From NCBI RefSeq assembly GCF_030693625.1, contig NZ_JAUYAF010000085.1, forward strand, positions 1-63,242: a stretch of 63,242 nt of DNA, in the 5' to 3' direction. Position 1 is the stretch's first letter. Each line of letters begins with the position of its first letter. The DNA comes from Phenylobacterium sp. (GTDB taxonomy: Bacteria > Pseudomonadota > Alphaproteobacteria > Caulobacterales > Caulobacteraceae). A model generated the notes under the pieces. That model was given only the letters and a program-made list of their open reading frames with translations. It did no database searches and was not told the DNA's origin. Positions 28,718 through 38,631 of the stretch are shown here, in pieces. The position numbers and the translations under genes were made by a program.

Positions 28718-30595
28718 GTGCGCTTCGACGAACGCTTCCTCGACGAGATCAAGTCCCGCCTTCGCCCGTCCGATGTCATCGGCAAGACGGTGAAGCTGCG
28801 GAAGCAGGGGCGTGAGTATGTCGGCCTGTCGCCCTTCACCAAGGAGAAGACGCCCTCCTTCTACGTCAACGACGACAAGGGGCAGTTCTTCGACTTCTCG
28901 TCCGGCAAGACCGGCGACCTGATCAGCTTCCTGCAGGAGACAGAGCGGCTGACCTTCGTGGAGGCCGTCGAGCGGCTGGCCGCCGAGGCCGGCGTGCCGC
29001 TGCCCGCCGTCGATCCCCGCGCCGCCGAGCAGGAGAAGGTCCGCCAGAGCTTGTCGGACTGGCTGGAGCTGGCGGCGCAGTGGTTCGAGGCCGAGCTTCG
29101 CCGGCCGGTGGGCAAGGCGGCGCGTGACTACCTGGAGCGCCGGGGGCTTCCCGAGAGCGAGTGGGCCCGCTTTCGCCTGGGCTTTTCCCCCGCTGGCCGC
29201 ACCGCCCTGAAGGACTACCTGATCGCCAAGGGCGCCCATCCGGGCGAACTGGTGGAAACCGGCATGCTGATCGCCCCCGAGGACGGCGGGGCGCCCTATG
29301 ACCGCTTCCGCGACCGCATCATCTTCCCCATCACCGATGCGCGGGGCCGCGTCGTCTCCTTCGGCGGCCGGGCCATGGATCCGCAGGCGCGGGCCAAGTA
29401 CCTGAACGGGCCGGAGACCTCGCTCTTCCACAAGGGCCACCTGCTCTACGGCCTGGCCGAGAGCCGCAAGATCCTGGCCGCCGCGCCCTCGGGCGAGACC
29501 CCGCCTCTGGCGGTGGTGGAGGGCTATATGGACGCCATCGCCTGCCAGCGCGCGGGGATCGCCGCCGTGGCGCCCATGGGTACGGCCCTGACCGAAGAGC
29601 AGATGGAGCTGCTGTGGCGTCATCACGCCGAGCCGACCCTCTGTTTCGACGGTGACAGGGCGGGCGTCCAGGCGGTCAGCAGGGCCATCGACCGGGCCCT
29701 GCCGATCCTCAAGCCCGGGAAGAGCTTCCAGTTCGCGGTGGTGGAAGGCGGCAAGGACCCCGACGAGGTGCTGCGCGAGCAGGGGCCCGCCGCCCTGCGC
29801 ACTCAACTGGCCGACACCATTCCCTTCGTCGACGCCCTGTTCGCCCGCGAGCGCGACCTGGAGAACCTGGACACGCCGGAGCGCAAGGCCGGCTTCAAGG
29901 GGCGCCTGCGGCAGATCGCGGCCACCATCGCCGACAAGGACCTGCAGCAGGCCTATCGCGAGGAATTGCTGCGACGGTTCGACGCGGCCTTCGGCCGCCA
30001 GCCGCAGCCGGCGTTCCAGCCGCAGCAGGCCCGACGCCCCTACACGCGCGGCAAGTTCTGGAAGCCCGAGGACGAAATGTTGCGTCCGCAATCGGCCCTG
30101 GCCGAGACGCGAACCATGGTGGCGCAAAGCTCCCGGCTGGATCCGATCCTCGCGGCGCTCGCCCAATACGCCATCAACGACCCGGCGATTCTGGACGACC
30201 ATCTGGAGGAGTCCTTCACCGCCCAGGGATTCGGCGATCCGGCCCTTTCGCAATTGGCGAAGGAAATCATCCGCCTGCGGTTGGACGCCGAACATCTTGA
30301 CTCTGCCACCCTGACACGCCATCTCGCATCCTGCGGGTTTAACGCGCTACTGACAGACATCGACCGGGCCGCATCGCAAGCGGGCGCGCCCTTCATGAAA
30401 TCGGATGTCTCCCTCGAAGCCGCTAGATCGCAGTGGTCGCAGGCCTTCGCCCGCCTTTCCAGGCTGGCGGCGCTCGACGAGGCTATCGGATCCGCCAAGG
30501 GCAACCTTCGCGGTCGCTCCGATATGGAGGTCCTCGAGCGCCTGAAGGGTGAACGCGACGCACTGAAACGCGCGATCAGAGAATGGAACGATTAG
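28718..30595 (+). CDS. dnaG: DNA primase, zinc-ligand-free N-terminus
   Basis: Synthesises RNA primers at replication forks. The 625 residues show an N-terminal CHC2-like domain, but at the positions of its four zinc ligands it reads LSPFT (Ser38, Thr41) and QFFDFSSG instead of CPFH and CFGC, so no zinc can bind there. The TOPRIM catalytic core follows (VVEGYMDAIA near residue 267 and CFDGDRAGVQA near 307), then a helical DnaB-binding end. The GTG start at 28718 is used; nearby ATGs are out of frame. It is 41 bases after the ECF41 gene and 102 before rpoD, the usual dnaG-rpoD pairing. Confidence 0.95.
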   Translation: MRFDERFLDEIKSRLRPSDVIGKTVKLRKQGREYVGLSPFTKEKTPSFYVNDDKGQFFDFSSGKTGDLISFLQETERLTFVEAVERLAAEAGVPLPAVDPRAAEQEKVRQSLSDWLELAAQWFEAELRRPVGKAARDYLERRGLPESEWARFRLGFSPAGRTALKDYLIAKGAHPGELVETGMLIAPEDGGAPYDRFRDRIIFPITDARGRVVSFGGRAMDPQARAKYLNGPETSLFHKGHLLYGLAESRKILAAAPSGETPPLAVVEGYMDAIACQRAGIAAVAPMGTALTEEQMELLWRHHAEPTLCFDGDRAGVQAVSRAIDRALPILKPGKSFQFAVVEGGKDPDEVLREQGPAALRTQLADTIPFVDALFARERDLENLDTPERKAGFKGRLRQIAATIADKDLQQAYREELLRRFDAAFGRQPQPAFQPQQARRPYTRGKFWKPEDEMLRPQSALAETRTMVAQSSRLDPILAALAQYAINDPAILDDHLEESFTAQGFGDPALSQLAKEIIRLRLDAEHLDSATLTRHLASCGFNALLTDIDRAASQAGAPFMKSDVSLEAARSQWSQAFARLSRLAALDEAIGSAKGNLRGRSDMEVLERLKGERDALKRAIREWND

Positions 30596-30697
30596 GGCGG
30601 ATGACGGGTCGTATTTAGGTGCGATCCAGTTTTGACCGCCATTCACCATCTTCGGCCCGACCCTTGCAGGGGGTTTGCGGCTGAATCGGAGACCTAG

Positions 30698-32656
<1,959 letters not shown>

Positions 32657-32664
32657 CGATCAGC

Positions 32665-32697
32665 GCCGTCGGCCTGCGAATGACGCCGGCCGACGGC
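32665..32697 (+). terminator. Stem-loop after rpoD
   Basis: GCCGTCGGC (32665-32673) pairs with GCCGACGGC (32689-32697) around a 15-base loop, starting nine bases past the rpoD stop. No T tract, so at best a weak or Rho-assisted terminator. Confidence 0.4.
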
Positions 32698-32727
32698 CCT
32701 GGTCGGTCGGAGGAAGTCCGAGAACGC

Positions 32728-33348
32728 CTAGCGCCAGCCGTAGTTGAAGCTGATGGAGATCCGCTCGCGCTTGGCGGCGTTGGGCGGGACCTCGTGGCGC
32801 AACCAGCTTTCCCAGAGGATCAGGCTTCCCGGCTCGGGCCGCAGATAGACGAAGGTCCTGGCGCTCTCCTCGGCGTCCGCCAGTCGGGGCGGGGCGGCCA
32901 TCATCAGCGGCAGGCGCGGGTCCTCCAGCTTGAGCGCGCTCGCCCCCTTGGGGGTGGCGACATAGACGGTGCCCGACAGCACGCTGTGGGGGTGGATGTG
33001 GCTGGAGTGGGCCGCGCCGGGCCGCAGGATATTGACCCATAGGCTGTCCAGCTTCAGGCGGCCGCCGCGCAGGTCCATCTGAAGGTCGGCGGCGAAGGCC
33101 TTGGCGTGGCGATCGAGTTTGGTCTTGAGCTCGCCGAACACGCTGGCCCGCTGCGGCAGGTCGTCCAGTGAGGCGTAGGAGGTGTAGCCGCCATAGGCGT
33201 TGGTTCTGCACCAAGCCTGCCCGGCCATGTCCTCGTCGGCCAGCATGCGGCAGGCGTCTTCGAGCTCGGCGTTGAAGCCCTCGAACCCCTTCTCGGCGGC
33301 GAGGGAGGCTTCGTAGACCTGGGTGACGAAGAGCGGACGCGTTGGCAT
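32728..33348 (-). CDS. Putative 2OG-Fe(II) oxygenase (TIGR02466-like)
   Basis: A 206-residue double-stranded beta-helix protein like the TIGR02466 family of predicted 2-oxoglutarate/Fe(II) hydroxylases. Seen: SSHIHPHSVLSGTVYV, with His pairs in the iron-ligand position, a GSLILWESWLRHEVPP stretch with the distal His, and an Arg (RERISISFN) in the 2OG-binding position. The substrate is unknown. A FlgC-like small gene lies downstream on the same side of the genome but in a separate unit. Confidence 0.8.
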   Translation of the reverse strand: MPTRPLFVTQVYEASLAAEKGFEGFNAELEDACRMLADEDMAGQAWCRTNAYGGYTSYASLDDLPQRASVFGELKTKLDRHAKAFAADLQMDLRGGRLKLDSLWVNILRPGAAHSSHIHPHSVLSGTVYVATPKGASALKLEDPRLPLMMAAPPRLADAEESARTFVYLRPEPGSLILWESWLRHEVPPNAAKRERISISFNYGWR

Positions 33349-33366
33349 GCGTCCGCGCTAATGGGC

Positions 33367-33588
33367 CTAGGCCAGGATGTCCAGCAGGCTGTCGGTCATC
33401 TCGCCCGCGGTCCCGATCACCGCCAGGTTGGCGCTGAACTCGTGCCTGGCGGTGATCTGCTCGACGGCCTCGTGGGCGTAGTCCACGTTGGAGGCCGGAT
33501 CGCCCATGCGGACCGTCCGCTGGGCGGAGGCTTCGAAGCGTTGGCTGGCGGCGAACAGGCCGTACTGCGCCGTGGCGATGGGGTTCAT
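33367..33588 (-). CDS. Flagellar-rod-like mini-protein (FlgC N/C termini)
   Basis: A 73-residue protein that joins the two ends of a flagellar rod protein with the middle missing: the start MNPIATAQYGLFAASQRFEASAQRT resembles the N-terminal rod motif, and VDYAHEAVEQITARHEFSAN followed by DSLLDILA resembles the Flg_bbr_C end. The joined form occurs as an independent small family, so it need not be a pseudogene. Its function (possibly a rod or adapter role) is unknown. No flagellar neighbours are visible. Confidence 0.7.
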   Translation of the reverse strand: MNPIATAQYGLFAASQRFEASAQRTVRMGDPASNVDYAHEAVEQITARHEFSANLAVIGTAGEMTDSLLDILA

Positions 33589-33659
33589 GGTCAGGCCCTC
33601 CGTGAACCTGACCCTGAACCCCCGCGGTAAAGGCTTCGCCAGCGAAGATGGTGAACGGG

Positions 33660-34235
33660 TCAGGCGTAGGCGTATTTCGGGCTCCAGGCGGTGACGCCCT
33701 CCGGGATCATGTCGAACAGGTGGTAGGTGATGCAGAAGTCGTCGCCCGGGCCGAGTTCGGCGTCGGAGACGCGCACGATCTGCTCGCCGCGCTTCTGGAA
33801 CACCGAGACGCCGGGATGCCAGCCGCCGTTCTCGCCGCGATAGCCCATGTCCTGCGTGAAGCTGGTCCCCACATGGCTGACCATCGGGAAGCGCCAGCTC
33901 CGGCCGGCGGCGAAGTCACGCTGGACGGCCGGGGTGTTGGGGGTGGAGAGCACGAAGGCCGCGCGGCTGGCCAGGTGGTCATAGACCCCGTTGAAGCCGT
34001 CAGCCCACATGGTGCAGCTGGTGCAGCCGGTCCCCATGTTGTGGATCACGAAGAGGTCGCTCTTGTCGCCAAACAGCTGCGACAGCGTGACCGGCCCATC
34101 CAGGGTCTGGAAGACGTACTCCTCCACCGGCTGCGGTTCGACCGCCTGCTGAACCTCGCGCATCTGCTGGCGCAGGGCGGCGATCTGGGCGCGGTGGCCG
34201 GTCAGGGTGTCCTTGGCTTGGGCGTAGTTCATCAC
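33660..34235 (-). CDS. DUF899 thioredoxin-like protein
   Basis: A 191-residue DUF899-family protein with a thioredoxin-like fold: VIHNMGTGCTSCTMWADGFNG has a CxxC at about residues 71-74, and FPMVSHVGTSFTQDMGY and DDFCITYHLFDMIPEG follow. Family members are often found beside ArsR-family repressors, as here: the start overlaps the end of the ArsR gene by four bases on the same strand, so the pair is coupled and probably repressed together. Confidence 0.85.
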   Translation of the reverse strand: MMNYAQAKDTLTGHRAQIAALRQQMREVQQAVEPQPVEEYVFQTLDGPVTLSQLFGDKSDLFVIHNMGTGCTSCTMWADGFNGVYDHLASRAAFVLSTPNTPAVQRDFAAGRSWRFPMVSHVGTSFTQDMGYRGENGGWHPGVSVFQKRGEQIVRVSDAELGPGDDFCITYHLFDMIPEGVTAWSPKYAYA

Positions 34236-34615
34236 CGGTCATCCTTCTTGGATTGGGTGCGCTCGTCGTCGAGGCGCAGGAGGTGTTGGGCCAGGGTTTC
34301 GAAGCCGGCCTGCCAGTACTTGGCGTAGCGGTTCATCCAGACCGCGGCGTCGTGCAGGGGCGCGGCGTCCAGGGTGCAACGGCTGATGCGGCCGCTGCGG
34401 GCCTGATGGACGAGGCCCGCCCGGACCAGGACCTGGATGTGGCGGGAGACCGCCTGGAGCGAGATGTCGAAGGGCGCCGCCAGTTCGGAGACCAGCAGGG
34501 CGCCCTCGTCCAGACGCTCCAGGATGGCGCGGCGGACCGGGTCCGACAGGGCGAAGAAGACCGCGTCGAGGGCGTCTTCTGGCGCCACATGAAGAGGTAT
34601 AGGGGCCGGGGTCAT
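34232..34615 (-). CDS. ArsR-family repressor
   Basis: A 127-residue winged-helix protein: ALSDPVRRAILERLDEGALLVSELAAPF (helices 2-3), then SLQAVSRHIQVLVRAGLVHQARSGRISR (recognition helix and wing). It has no CxC metal site, so a non-metal signal or autoregulation is likely. The ATG at 34613-34615 is taken as start; upstream in-frame sequence runs across a clear intergenic operator and is not coding. Two matching dyads at 34629-34663 lie directly upstream. DUF899 follows with a four-base overlap. Confidence 0.85.
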   Translation of the reverse strand: MTPAPIPLHVAPEDALDAVFFALSDPVRRAILERLDEGALLVSELAAPFDISLQAVSRHIQVLVRAGLVHQARSGRISRCTLDAAPLHDAAVWMNRYAKYWQAGFETLAQHLLRLDDERTQSKKDDR

Positions 34616-34628
34616 GGCCGAAGAATAA

Positions 34629-34663
34629 TCAACACATGTGTTGAGAGTCAATTGATCTGTTGA
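34629..34663. promoter_or_regulatory. Tandem TCAA-N8-TTGA dyads, likely ArsR operator
   Basis: Dyad 1 is TCAACACATGTGTTGA (34629-34644), a perfect 16-bp palindrome. Dyad 2 is TCAATTGATCTGTTGA (34648-34663), with the same TCAA and TTGA ends. Centres are 19 bp apart, about two helical turns. It sits between the ArsR start (34615) and the divergent secreted-protein start (34734), and stands out as AT-rich. Confidence 0.75.
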
Positions 34664-34733
34664 TTGTTTATCCGCCGGAAACCCGCCACCTTTGTGGCGT
34701 GTCATGTTCCCGAATTCCTGGAGAAATTTCGTG

Positions 34734-35093
34734 ATGCGTATTTCGATGATCGCGGGCCTGGCTTTCGCCGCCTGCGCCGGCGCGGCGCTGGCCGAGCCGA
34801 TGAGCAATCCGCCGAGCGAGCGGACAATCTGCCTGGATGTGGGCGGCCAGAGCCTGCCGGCGGTGTGCAAGGTCCCCGCCAGCCGCCTGGATAAGCGCGA
34901 GGACTTCTGCCTGTGCAACGAAGGCGTGAAGGTCACCGCCCCGGTCTGCGGTCCGGGGGAGCGGGCGCCGGCCGAGAACATCGCCTACGAGAAGGCGCGC
35001 AAGGCCGCCACCCGCGACGGCAGCCTGATCGGCGACCTCTATGAAGGCCGCGCGATGTGCGTCGCCGCCCGGGACCCGCTCAGCGGCTTCTAG
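34734..35093 (+). CDS. Secreted cysteine-containing protein, unknown
   Basis: A 119-residue protein with a signal peptide at about 1-20 (MRISMIAGLAFAACAGAALA) and a mature part with six cysteines (TICLDVGG, AVCKVP, FCLCNEG, PVCGPG, AMCVAA), so disulfides in the periplasm are likely. Not a family I recognise. The start ATG at 34734 follows CTGGAG. It is divergent from the ArsR-DUF899 unit and shares its operator region, so ArsR may also control it. Confidence 0.7.
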   Translation: MRISMIAGLAFAACAGAALAEPMSNPPSERTICLDVGGQSLPAVCKVPASRLDKREDFCLCNEGVKVTAPVCGPGERAPAENIAYEKARKAATRDGSLIGDLYEGRAMCVAARDPLSGF

Positions 35094-35099
35094 AGCGGG

Positions 35100-36350
35100 C
35101 TACTTTCCGAGCGCGCCGTAGACCAGCTTCTGGAACACCGGCAAGGCCACCCGGCCGCCCATGCGTTGGCCGGTGGCCAGCTGGCTGGCGGCCTCGGGCC
35201 CCAGCGGCATGGAGTTCTGGATCAGGTAGAGCATGACCATGTCTTCGGTCGGGTCGGCCTGCCACCAGGTTCCGAAGGCGCCGGGCCAGCCGAAGGCGCC
35301 CTTGGAGCCCGCGCCCATCCAGGCCTGCTTCTCGGGGTCGGTGATCACCGAGACGCCGAGGCCGAAGCCCTGGCCCATCCAGAAGGGGATGCCCATGAAG
35401 GGGATCTCGCGCTGGGCGTCGGTGAGCTGGTTGGTGGTCATCAGGTCGAAGGTGGCGGGGCTGATCAGGCGCACGCCGTCGAGCTCGCCCTTGTTCAGCA
35501 TCAGGCGCGCGAAGGTCAGGTAGTCGTCGGCCGTCGAGATCAGGCCGCCGCCGCCGCCGCAGAAGGCCGGGGGCGCGTCCTCGTGGATGAAGGAGACATC
35601 CTGCAGTTTGTCGGTCTCGGGATTGACCCGGTAGAGGTGGGCCATCCGGTCGCGCTTCTCCGGCGGACACCAGAAGTCGGTGTCGGTCATGCCGAGGGGC
35701 TGGAAAATCCGCTCCATGAGGAACTCGCGGAAGCCCATCCCGGCGATGCGGCCCACCAGGAAGCCCAGCACGTCGGTGGCGTGGCTGTAGTGGAAGCGGT
35801 CGCCCGGCGGGTAGGAGAGCGGCAGTTCGGCGAGCCGCGCCATCCAGATGTCCGGCGCGTGGGGATTGCCGATCGGCGACCCCAGCGCCTTTTCATAGGC
35901 GTGGGCGATGGGGCCTACAGAGGTGAAGCCATAGGCCAGGCCCGAGCGGTGGGTCATCAGGTCGTCGATGGTGATCTCGCGCGGCGCGTCATAGACCTGA
36001 TCCACCGGCCCGGTCGGGTCCTTCAGGACCTTCATGTTGGCAAACTCGGGCGCCCACTTGGTAATGGGGTCGTCGAGCTTCACCTTGCCCTCTTCCATCA
36101 GCATCAGCAGGGCCACCGAGGTGATCGGCTTGGTCATCGAGGCGATGCGGAACAGGGTGTCGCGGGTCATCGGCTTGCCGGACGCGATGTCGCGCAGGCC
36201 GATGGTGTTGACCTGGGCGACCTCGCCCTTGCGCCACAGCAGGGTGACAAAGCCCGACAGGTCGCCCGCGTCCACCACGCCCTGCAGGTTGGGGGCGATC
36301 TGGGCGAGGCCCGCCGTGTTGAAGCCGCCCAAGGATTGATCGCCGTCCAT
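35100..36350 (-). CDS. Serine beta-lactamase-like hydrolase
   Basis: A 416-residue class C beta-lactamase/esterase-fold enzyme (DD-peptidase-like serine hydrolase). Seen: nucleophile SMTK at about residues 71-74, a second motif FHYSHATD in place of YxN, and GAFGWPGAFGTWWQ near the C-terminus. No signal peptide, so it is probably cytoplasmic and more likely an esterase than a resistance enzyme. The ATG at 36350 has GGTGG upstream and is preferred over a GTG four codons earlier. Divergent from the esterase gene at 36512. Confidence 0.84.
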   Translation of the reverse strand: MDGDQSLGGFNTAGLAQIAPNLQGVVDAGDLSGFVTLLWRKGEVAQVNTIGLRDIASGKPMTRDTLFRIASMTKPITSVALLMLMEEGKVKLDDPITKWAPEFANMKVLKDPTGPVDQVYDAPREITIDDLMTHRSGLAYGFTSVGPIAHAYEKALGSPIGNPHAPDIWMARLAELPLSYPPGDRFHYSHATDVLGFLVGRIAGMGFREFLMERIFQPLGMTDTDFWCPPEKRDRMAHLYRVNPETDKLQDVSFIHEDAPPAFCGGGGGLISTADDYLTFARLMLNKGELDGVRLISPATFDLMTTNQLTDAQREIPFMGIPFWMGQGFGLGVSVITDPEKQAWMGAGSKGAFGWPGAFGTWWQADPTEDMVMLYLIQNSMPLGPEAASQLATGQRMGGRVALPVFQKLVYGALGK

Positions 36351-36511
36351 ACTGATTTCCACCCTGTTGGCGCGGGCTGCACGGCCGCGCGGTCACGAGC
36401 TGATTGCGACGGGTGACGCAGGCGCCGTCAAGCAAAAGGCGAGGGGCCTTGCGTCTGATGCGGGCCTTCGCGCGTAGAGGTCTGGAACCTCAGCCGACGG
36501 GACGACCGCCC

Positions 36512-37372
36512 ATGACCCATCCTCTCCGGCTCGGCCTGGCGGCCGCGACCGCGGCCCTGACCGCGGCCTGTTCGCCCCTGACCCTGTTCTCCACCTTCAC
36601 GCCCAAGGATCCCGCCACCCGCGCCGATATGGGGACCGCCTACGGCCCGCTCTCGCGCCAGAGGCTGGACGTCTACGCGCCGCGCAAGGCCGAGGCGGCC
36701 GCGCCGGTGGCGGTGTTCTTCTACGGTGGGTCCTGGGATTCCGGACGCCGGCAGGACTATCGCTGGGTGGGCCAGGCCCTGGCGGCCCAGGGCTACCTGA
36801 CCGTCGTGCCGGACTATCGGATCTATCCCGAGGTGACCTATCCCAGCTTCCTGGAGGATGGCGCGGCGGCTGTGCGCTGGGCGAGGGACCACGCCAAGGA
36901 CCTGGGCGGCGACCCCAGCCGCATCGTCCTGGTGGGCCATTCGGCCGGCGCCTACAACGCGGTGATGCTGGGGTTCGATACGCGCTATCTGAGGGCCCAG
37001 GGCGTCGACCCGAAATCCATACGGGCGGTGGCGGGTCTGTCAGGCCCCTACGACTTCATCCCCATCGACGGGCCGATCACCCGCCGCACCTTCGGCGGCG
37101 CGGCCGACCTCGCCGCGACCCAGCCGGGGCAGTACGCCAGCCGGTCCAGTCCGGCCGCCTTCCTGGCCACCGGAGACGCCGACCGCACGGTCTATCCCCG
37201 CAACACCAGGAAGCTCGCCGCCGCCATCCGCGCGGCGGGCGGACAGGTGGAGGAAAAGCACTATGCGGGCGTCGATCACGCCGGATCGGTGCTGTCGCTG
37301 TCGGTGCCGTTCCGCAACAAGGCGCCGATCCTGGCCGACCTGACCGCCTTCCTGGACGGCGCGGCCAGATAA
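36512..37372 (+). CDS. Alpha/beta hydrolase lipoprotein (esterase-like)
   Basis: A 286-residue lipoprotein: lipobox with Cys20 (ALTAAC), then an alpha/beta hydrolase with oxyanion motif FFYGGSWDSG, nucleophile elbow VGHSAGAY, acid in TGDADRTV and the catalytic His in VDHAGS. It resembles BD-FAE/HSL-like carboxylesterases. The ATG at 36512 begins the signal sequence; a longer frame from 36404 is not a lipoprotein start. The substrate is unknown. A T-rich terminator stands 150 bases after the stop. Confidence 0.86.
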   Translation: MTHPLRLGLAAATAALTAACSPLTLFSTFTPKDPATRADMGTAYGPLSRQRLDVYAPRKAEAAAPVAVFFYGGSWDSGRRQDYRWVGQALAAQGYLTVVPDYRIYPEVTYPSFLEDGAAAVRWARDHAKDLGGDPSRIVLVGHSAGAYNAVMLGFDTRYLRAQGVDPKSIRAVAGLSGPYDFIPIDGPITRRTFGGAADLAATQPGQYASRSSPAAFLATGDADRTVYPRNTRKLAAAIRAAGGQVEEKHYAGVDHAGSVLSLSVPFRNKAPILADLTAFLDGAAR

Positions 37373-37413
37373 CGCCGGTTGACAGCCTGGGGCCGCCCCG
37401 CCAAAGCGTGACC

Positions 37414-37494
37414 ATGGCCTGCGCCCCGACCCATGCTCAGCAACAGCAACACCGTCCTTCGGCGGTGCGGGTGCGCGCGATCTGTTCGGGATAG
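37414..37494 (+). CDS. Possible 26-residue leader ORF
   Basis: Short frame ATG to TAG beginning MACAPTHAQQQQ and ending AICSG, with a run of four Gln (CAG CAA CAG CAA) followed by His. It lies between the esterase gene and a strong terminator, and a gene with its own ribosome site follows, the layout of an attenuator leader. The ribosome site of the ORF itself is weak. Nothing confirms that it is translated. Confidence 0.25.
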   Translation: MACAPTHAQQQQHRPSAVRVRAICSG

Positions 37495-37522
37495 GCCCCG
37501 AACTCCTCGAATGAGCCCCCAA

Positions 37523-37546
37523 CCCCGCCCGGCCGGCGGGGTTTTT
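37523..37546 (+). terminator. Rho-independent terminator or attenuator
   Basis: CCCCGCC (37523-37529) pairs with GGCGGGG (37535-37541), followed by TTTTT. It lies 37 bases upstream of the gene at 37583, so it ends the esterase transcript or attenuates the downstream gene. GGCGG at 37461-37465 could pair with its CCGCC and compete. Confidence 0.8.
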
Positions 37547-37582
37547 CTTTGCCCGCCGGGCTTTCCCCTCAAGGAGACCCTG

Positions 37583-38029
37583 ATGACCAAGTTCTACCTG
37601 TCCGAAGACGCCGTCGCGCGCATCGCCGATGGCATAATCGAACGATCCCTGCCCAAGGCGGAATGGACCCACGCGGCCCATTTCGCCGCCTGCCTGTGGC
37701 TGCTGAGAGATCGGCCTGTAGCCCGTGTCGTGGCCGACATGCCCGGGTTGATCTGCGCCTACAATGAGGCCACCGGCGTCGAGAATACTGACGCCGCGGG
37801 CTATCATCACACCATCACGCTCGCCTCGATCGGCGCGGCGACCGCGTTCCTGGGACGCTACCCCGAGCATCACCCGCTGCACGAGGTGGTGGACGACCTG
37901 ATGGTGTCGCCGCTGGGGAACCCCGGCTGGCTGATGGCCTACTGGACCGGGACGCGCCTGTTCTCCGTCGAGGCGCGGCGCGGGTGGCTCGAGCCCGACA
38001 TCCGGGCGTTTCCCCATGGGGTCGGTTGA
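37583..38029 (+). CDS. Conserved hypothetical protein, 148 residues
   Basis: Not recognised by function. Predicted soluble, mostly helical: ARIADGIIERSLPKAEWTHA, then AHFAACLWLLRDRPVA and YHHTITLASIGAATAFLGRY. The conserved-looking Trp-Thr-His-Ala-Ala-His (about residues 30-35) and Tyr-His-His could bind a metal. An AAGGAG ribosome site at 37571-37576 supports the ATG. Its stop overlaps the next start by one base (TGATG), so it is coupled to the CPT-like kinase. Confidence 0.7.
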   Translation: MTKFYLSEDAVARIADGIIERSLPKAEWTHAAHFAACLWLLRDRPVARVVADMPGLICAYNEATGVENTDAAGYHHTITLASIGAATAFLGRYPEHHPLHEVVDDLMVSPLGNPGWLMAYWTGTRLFSVEARRGWLEPDIRAFPHGVG

Positions 38030-38622
38030 TGGGCTCGGCTGTTTCGGCCACGGTCGGCGCCATGTCGCGGCCCGTGCAGATCGTCATCCTCAACGGCAGC
38101 GGCAGCGCCGGGAAGAGTTCGACGGCCCGGGCGCTGCAGGAGATCTGCGCCCGGCCGTTCCTGCATGTCGCCATGGACGCCTTCCTCGACATGCTGCCCG
38201 AGGCGATGTTCGGCCACGCCGACGGGATGATCTTCGAGACCCTGGAGGCGGACGGCAAGCCGTCGGTGGCGATCCGCACCGGGCCGGTGATGGAGGCCGC
38301 CATGCGCGGCATGCGCCAGGCCATCGCGGCGATGGCTAGGCAGGGAAACCAGCTGATCGTCGATGACGTGATCCTCGATCCCGCCGACGAGGCCGACTAT
38401 CGCGCCCTGCTGTCGCGGTTCGAGGTCCGCTTCGTGGGGCTGTTCGCGCCGCTGGAGGCGCTGGAGGCCCGCGAACGGGCGCGCGGCGACCGGCAGATAG
38501 GCCTGGCCCGCTGGCAATACGACCGCGTGCACCAGGGCCGGGCCTACGACCTGGAGATCGACACCTCGGCGACGACCCCGGCGCAGAACGCGGTGCTGAT
38601 CCGCGACGCGTTCGGGCTTTGA
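38029..38622 (+). CDS. Chloramphenicol phosphotransferase-like P-loop protein
   Basis: A 197-residue small kinase: Walker A LNGSGSAGKSSTARALQEI (about residues 19-37), a catalytic-base-like Asp in VAMDAFLDMLPE, and an Arg-rich lid (REARERARGDRQIG type). It resembles the chloramphenicol 3-O-phosphotransferase family, but many such proteins act on unknown small molecules, so resistance is only possible. Start 38029 overlaps the upstream stop; an ATG at 38062 is an alternative. A nested inverted repeat follows. Confidence 0.75.
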   Translation: MGSAVSATVGAMSRPVQIVILNGSGSAGKSSTARALQEICARPFLHVAMDAFLDMLPEAMFGHADGMIFETLEADGKPSVAIRTGPVMEAAMRGMRQAIAAMARQGNQLIVDDVILDPADEADYRALLSRFEVRFVGLFAPLEALEARERARGDRQIGLARWQYDRVHQGRAYDLEIDTSATTPAQNAVLIRDAFGL

Positions 38623-38631
38623 TAGGCTGGT

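Noticed and set aside
34616..34981. N-terminal extension of the ArsR(34232) frame
   Set aside because: It runs over the divergent secreted-protein gene and the tandem operator; the homologous part begins at the ATG at 34615.
37433..37582. A longer version of the hypothetical gene at 37583, beginning upstream
   Set aside because: It would read through the terminator hairpin; the ATG at 37583 has an AAGGAG site and begins the protein-like composition.
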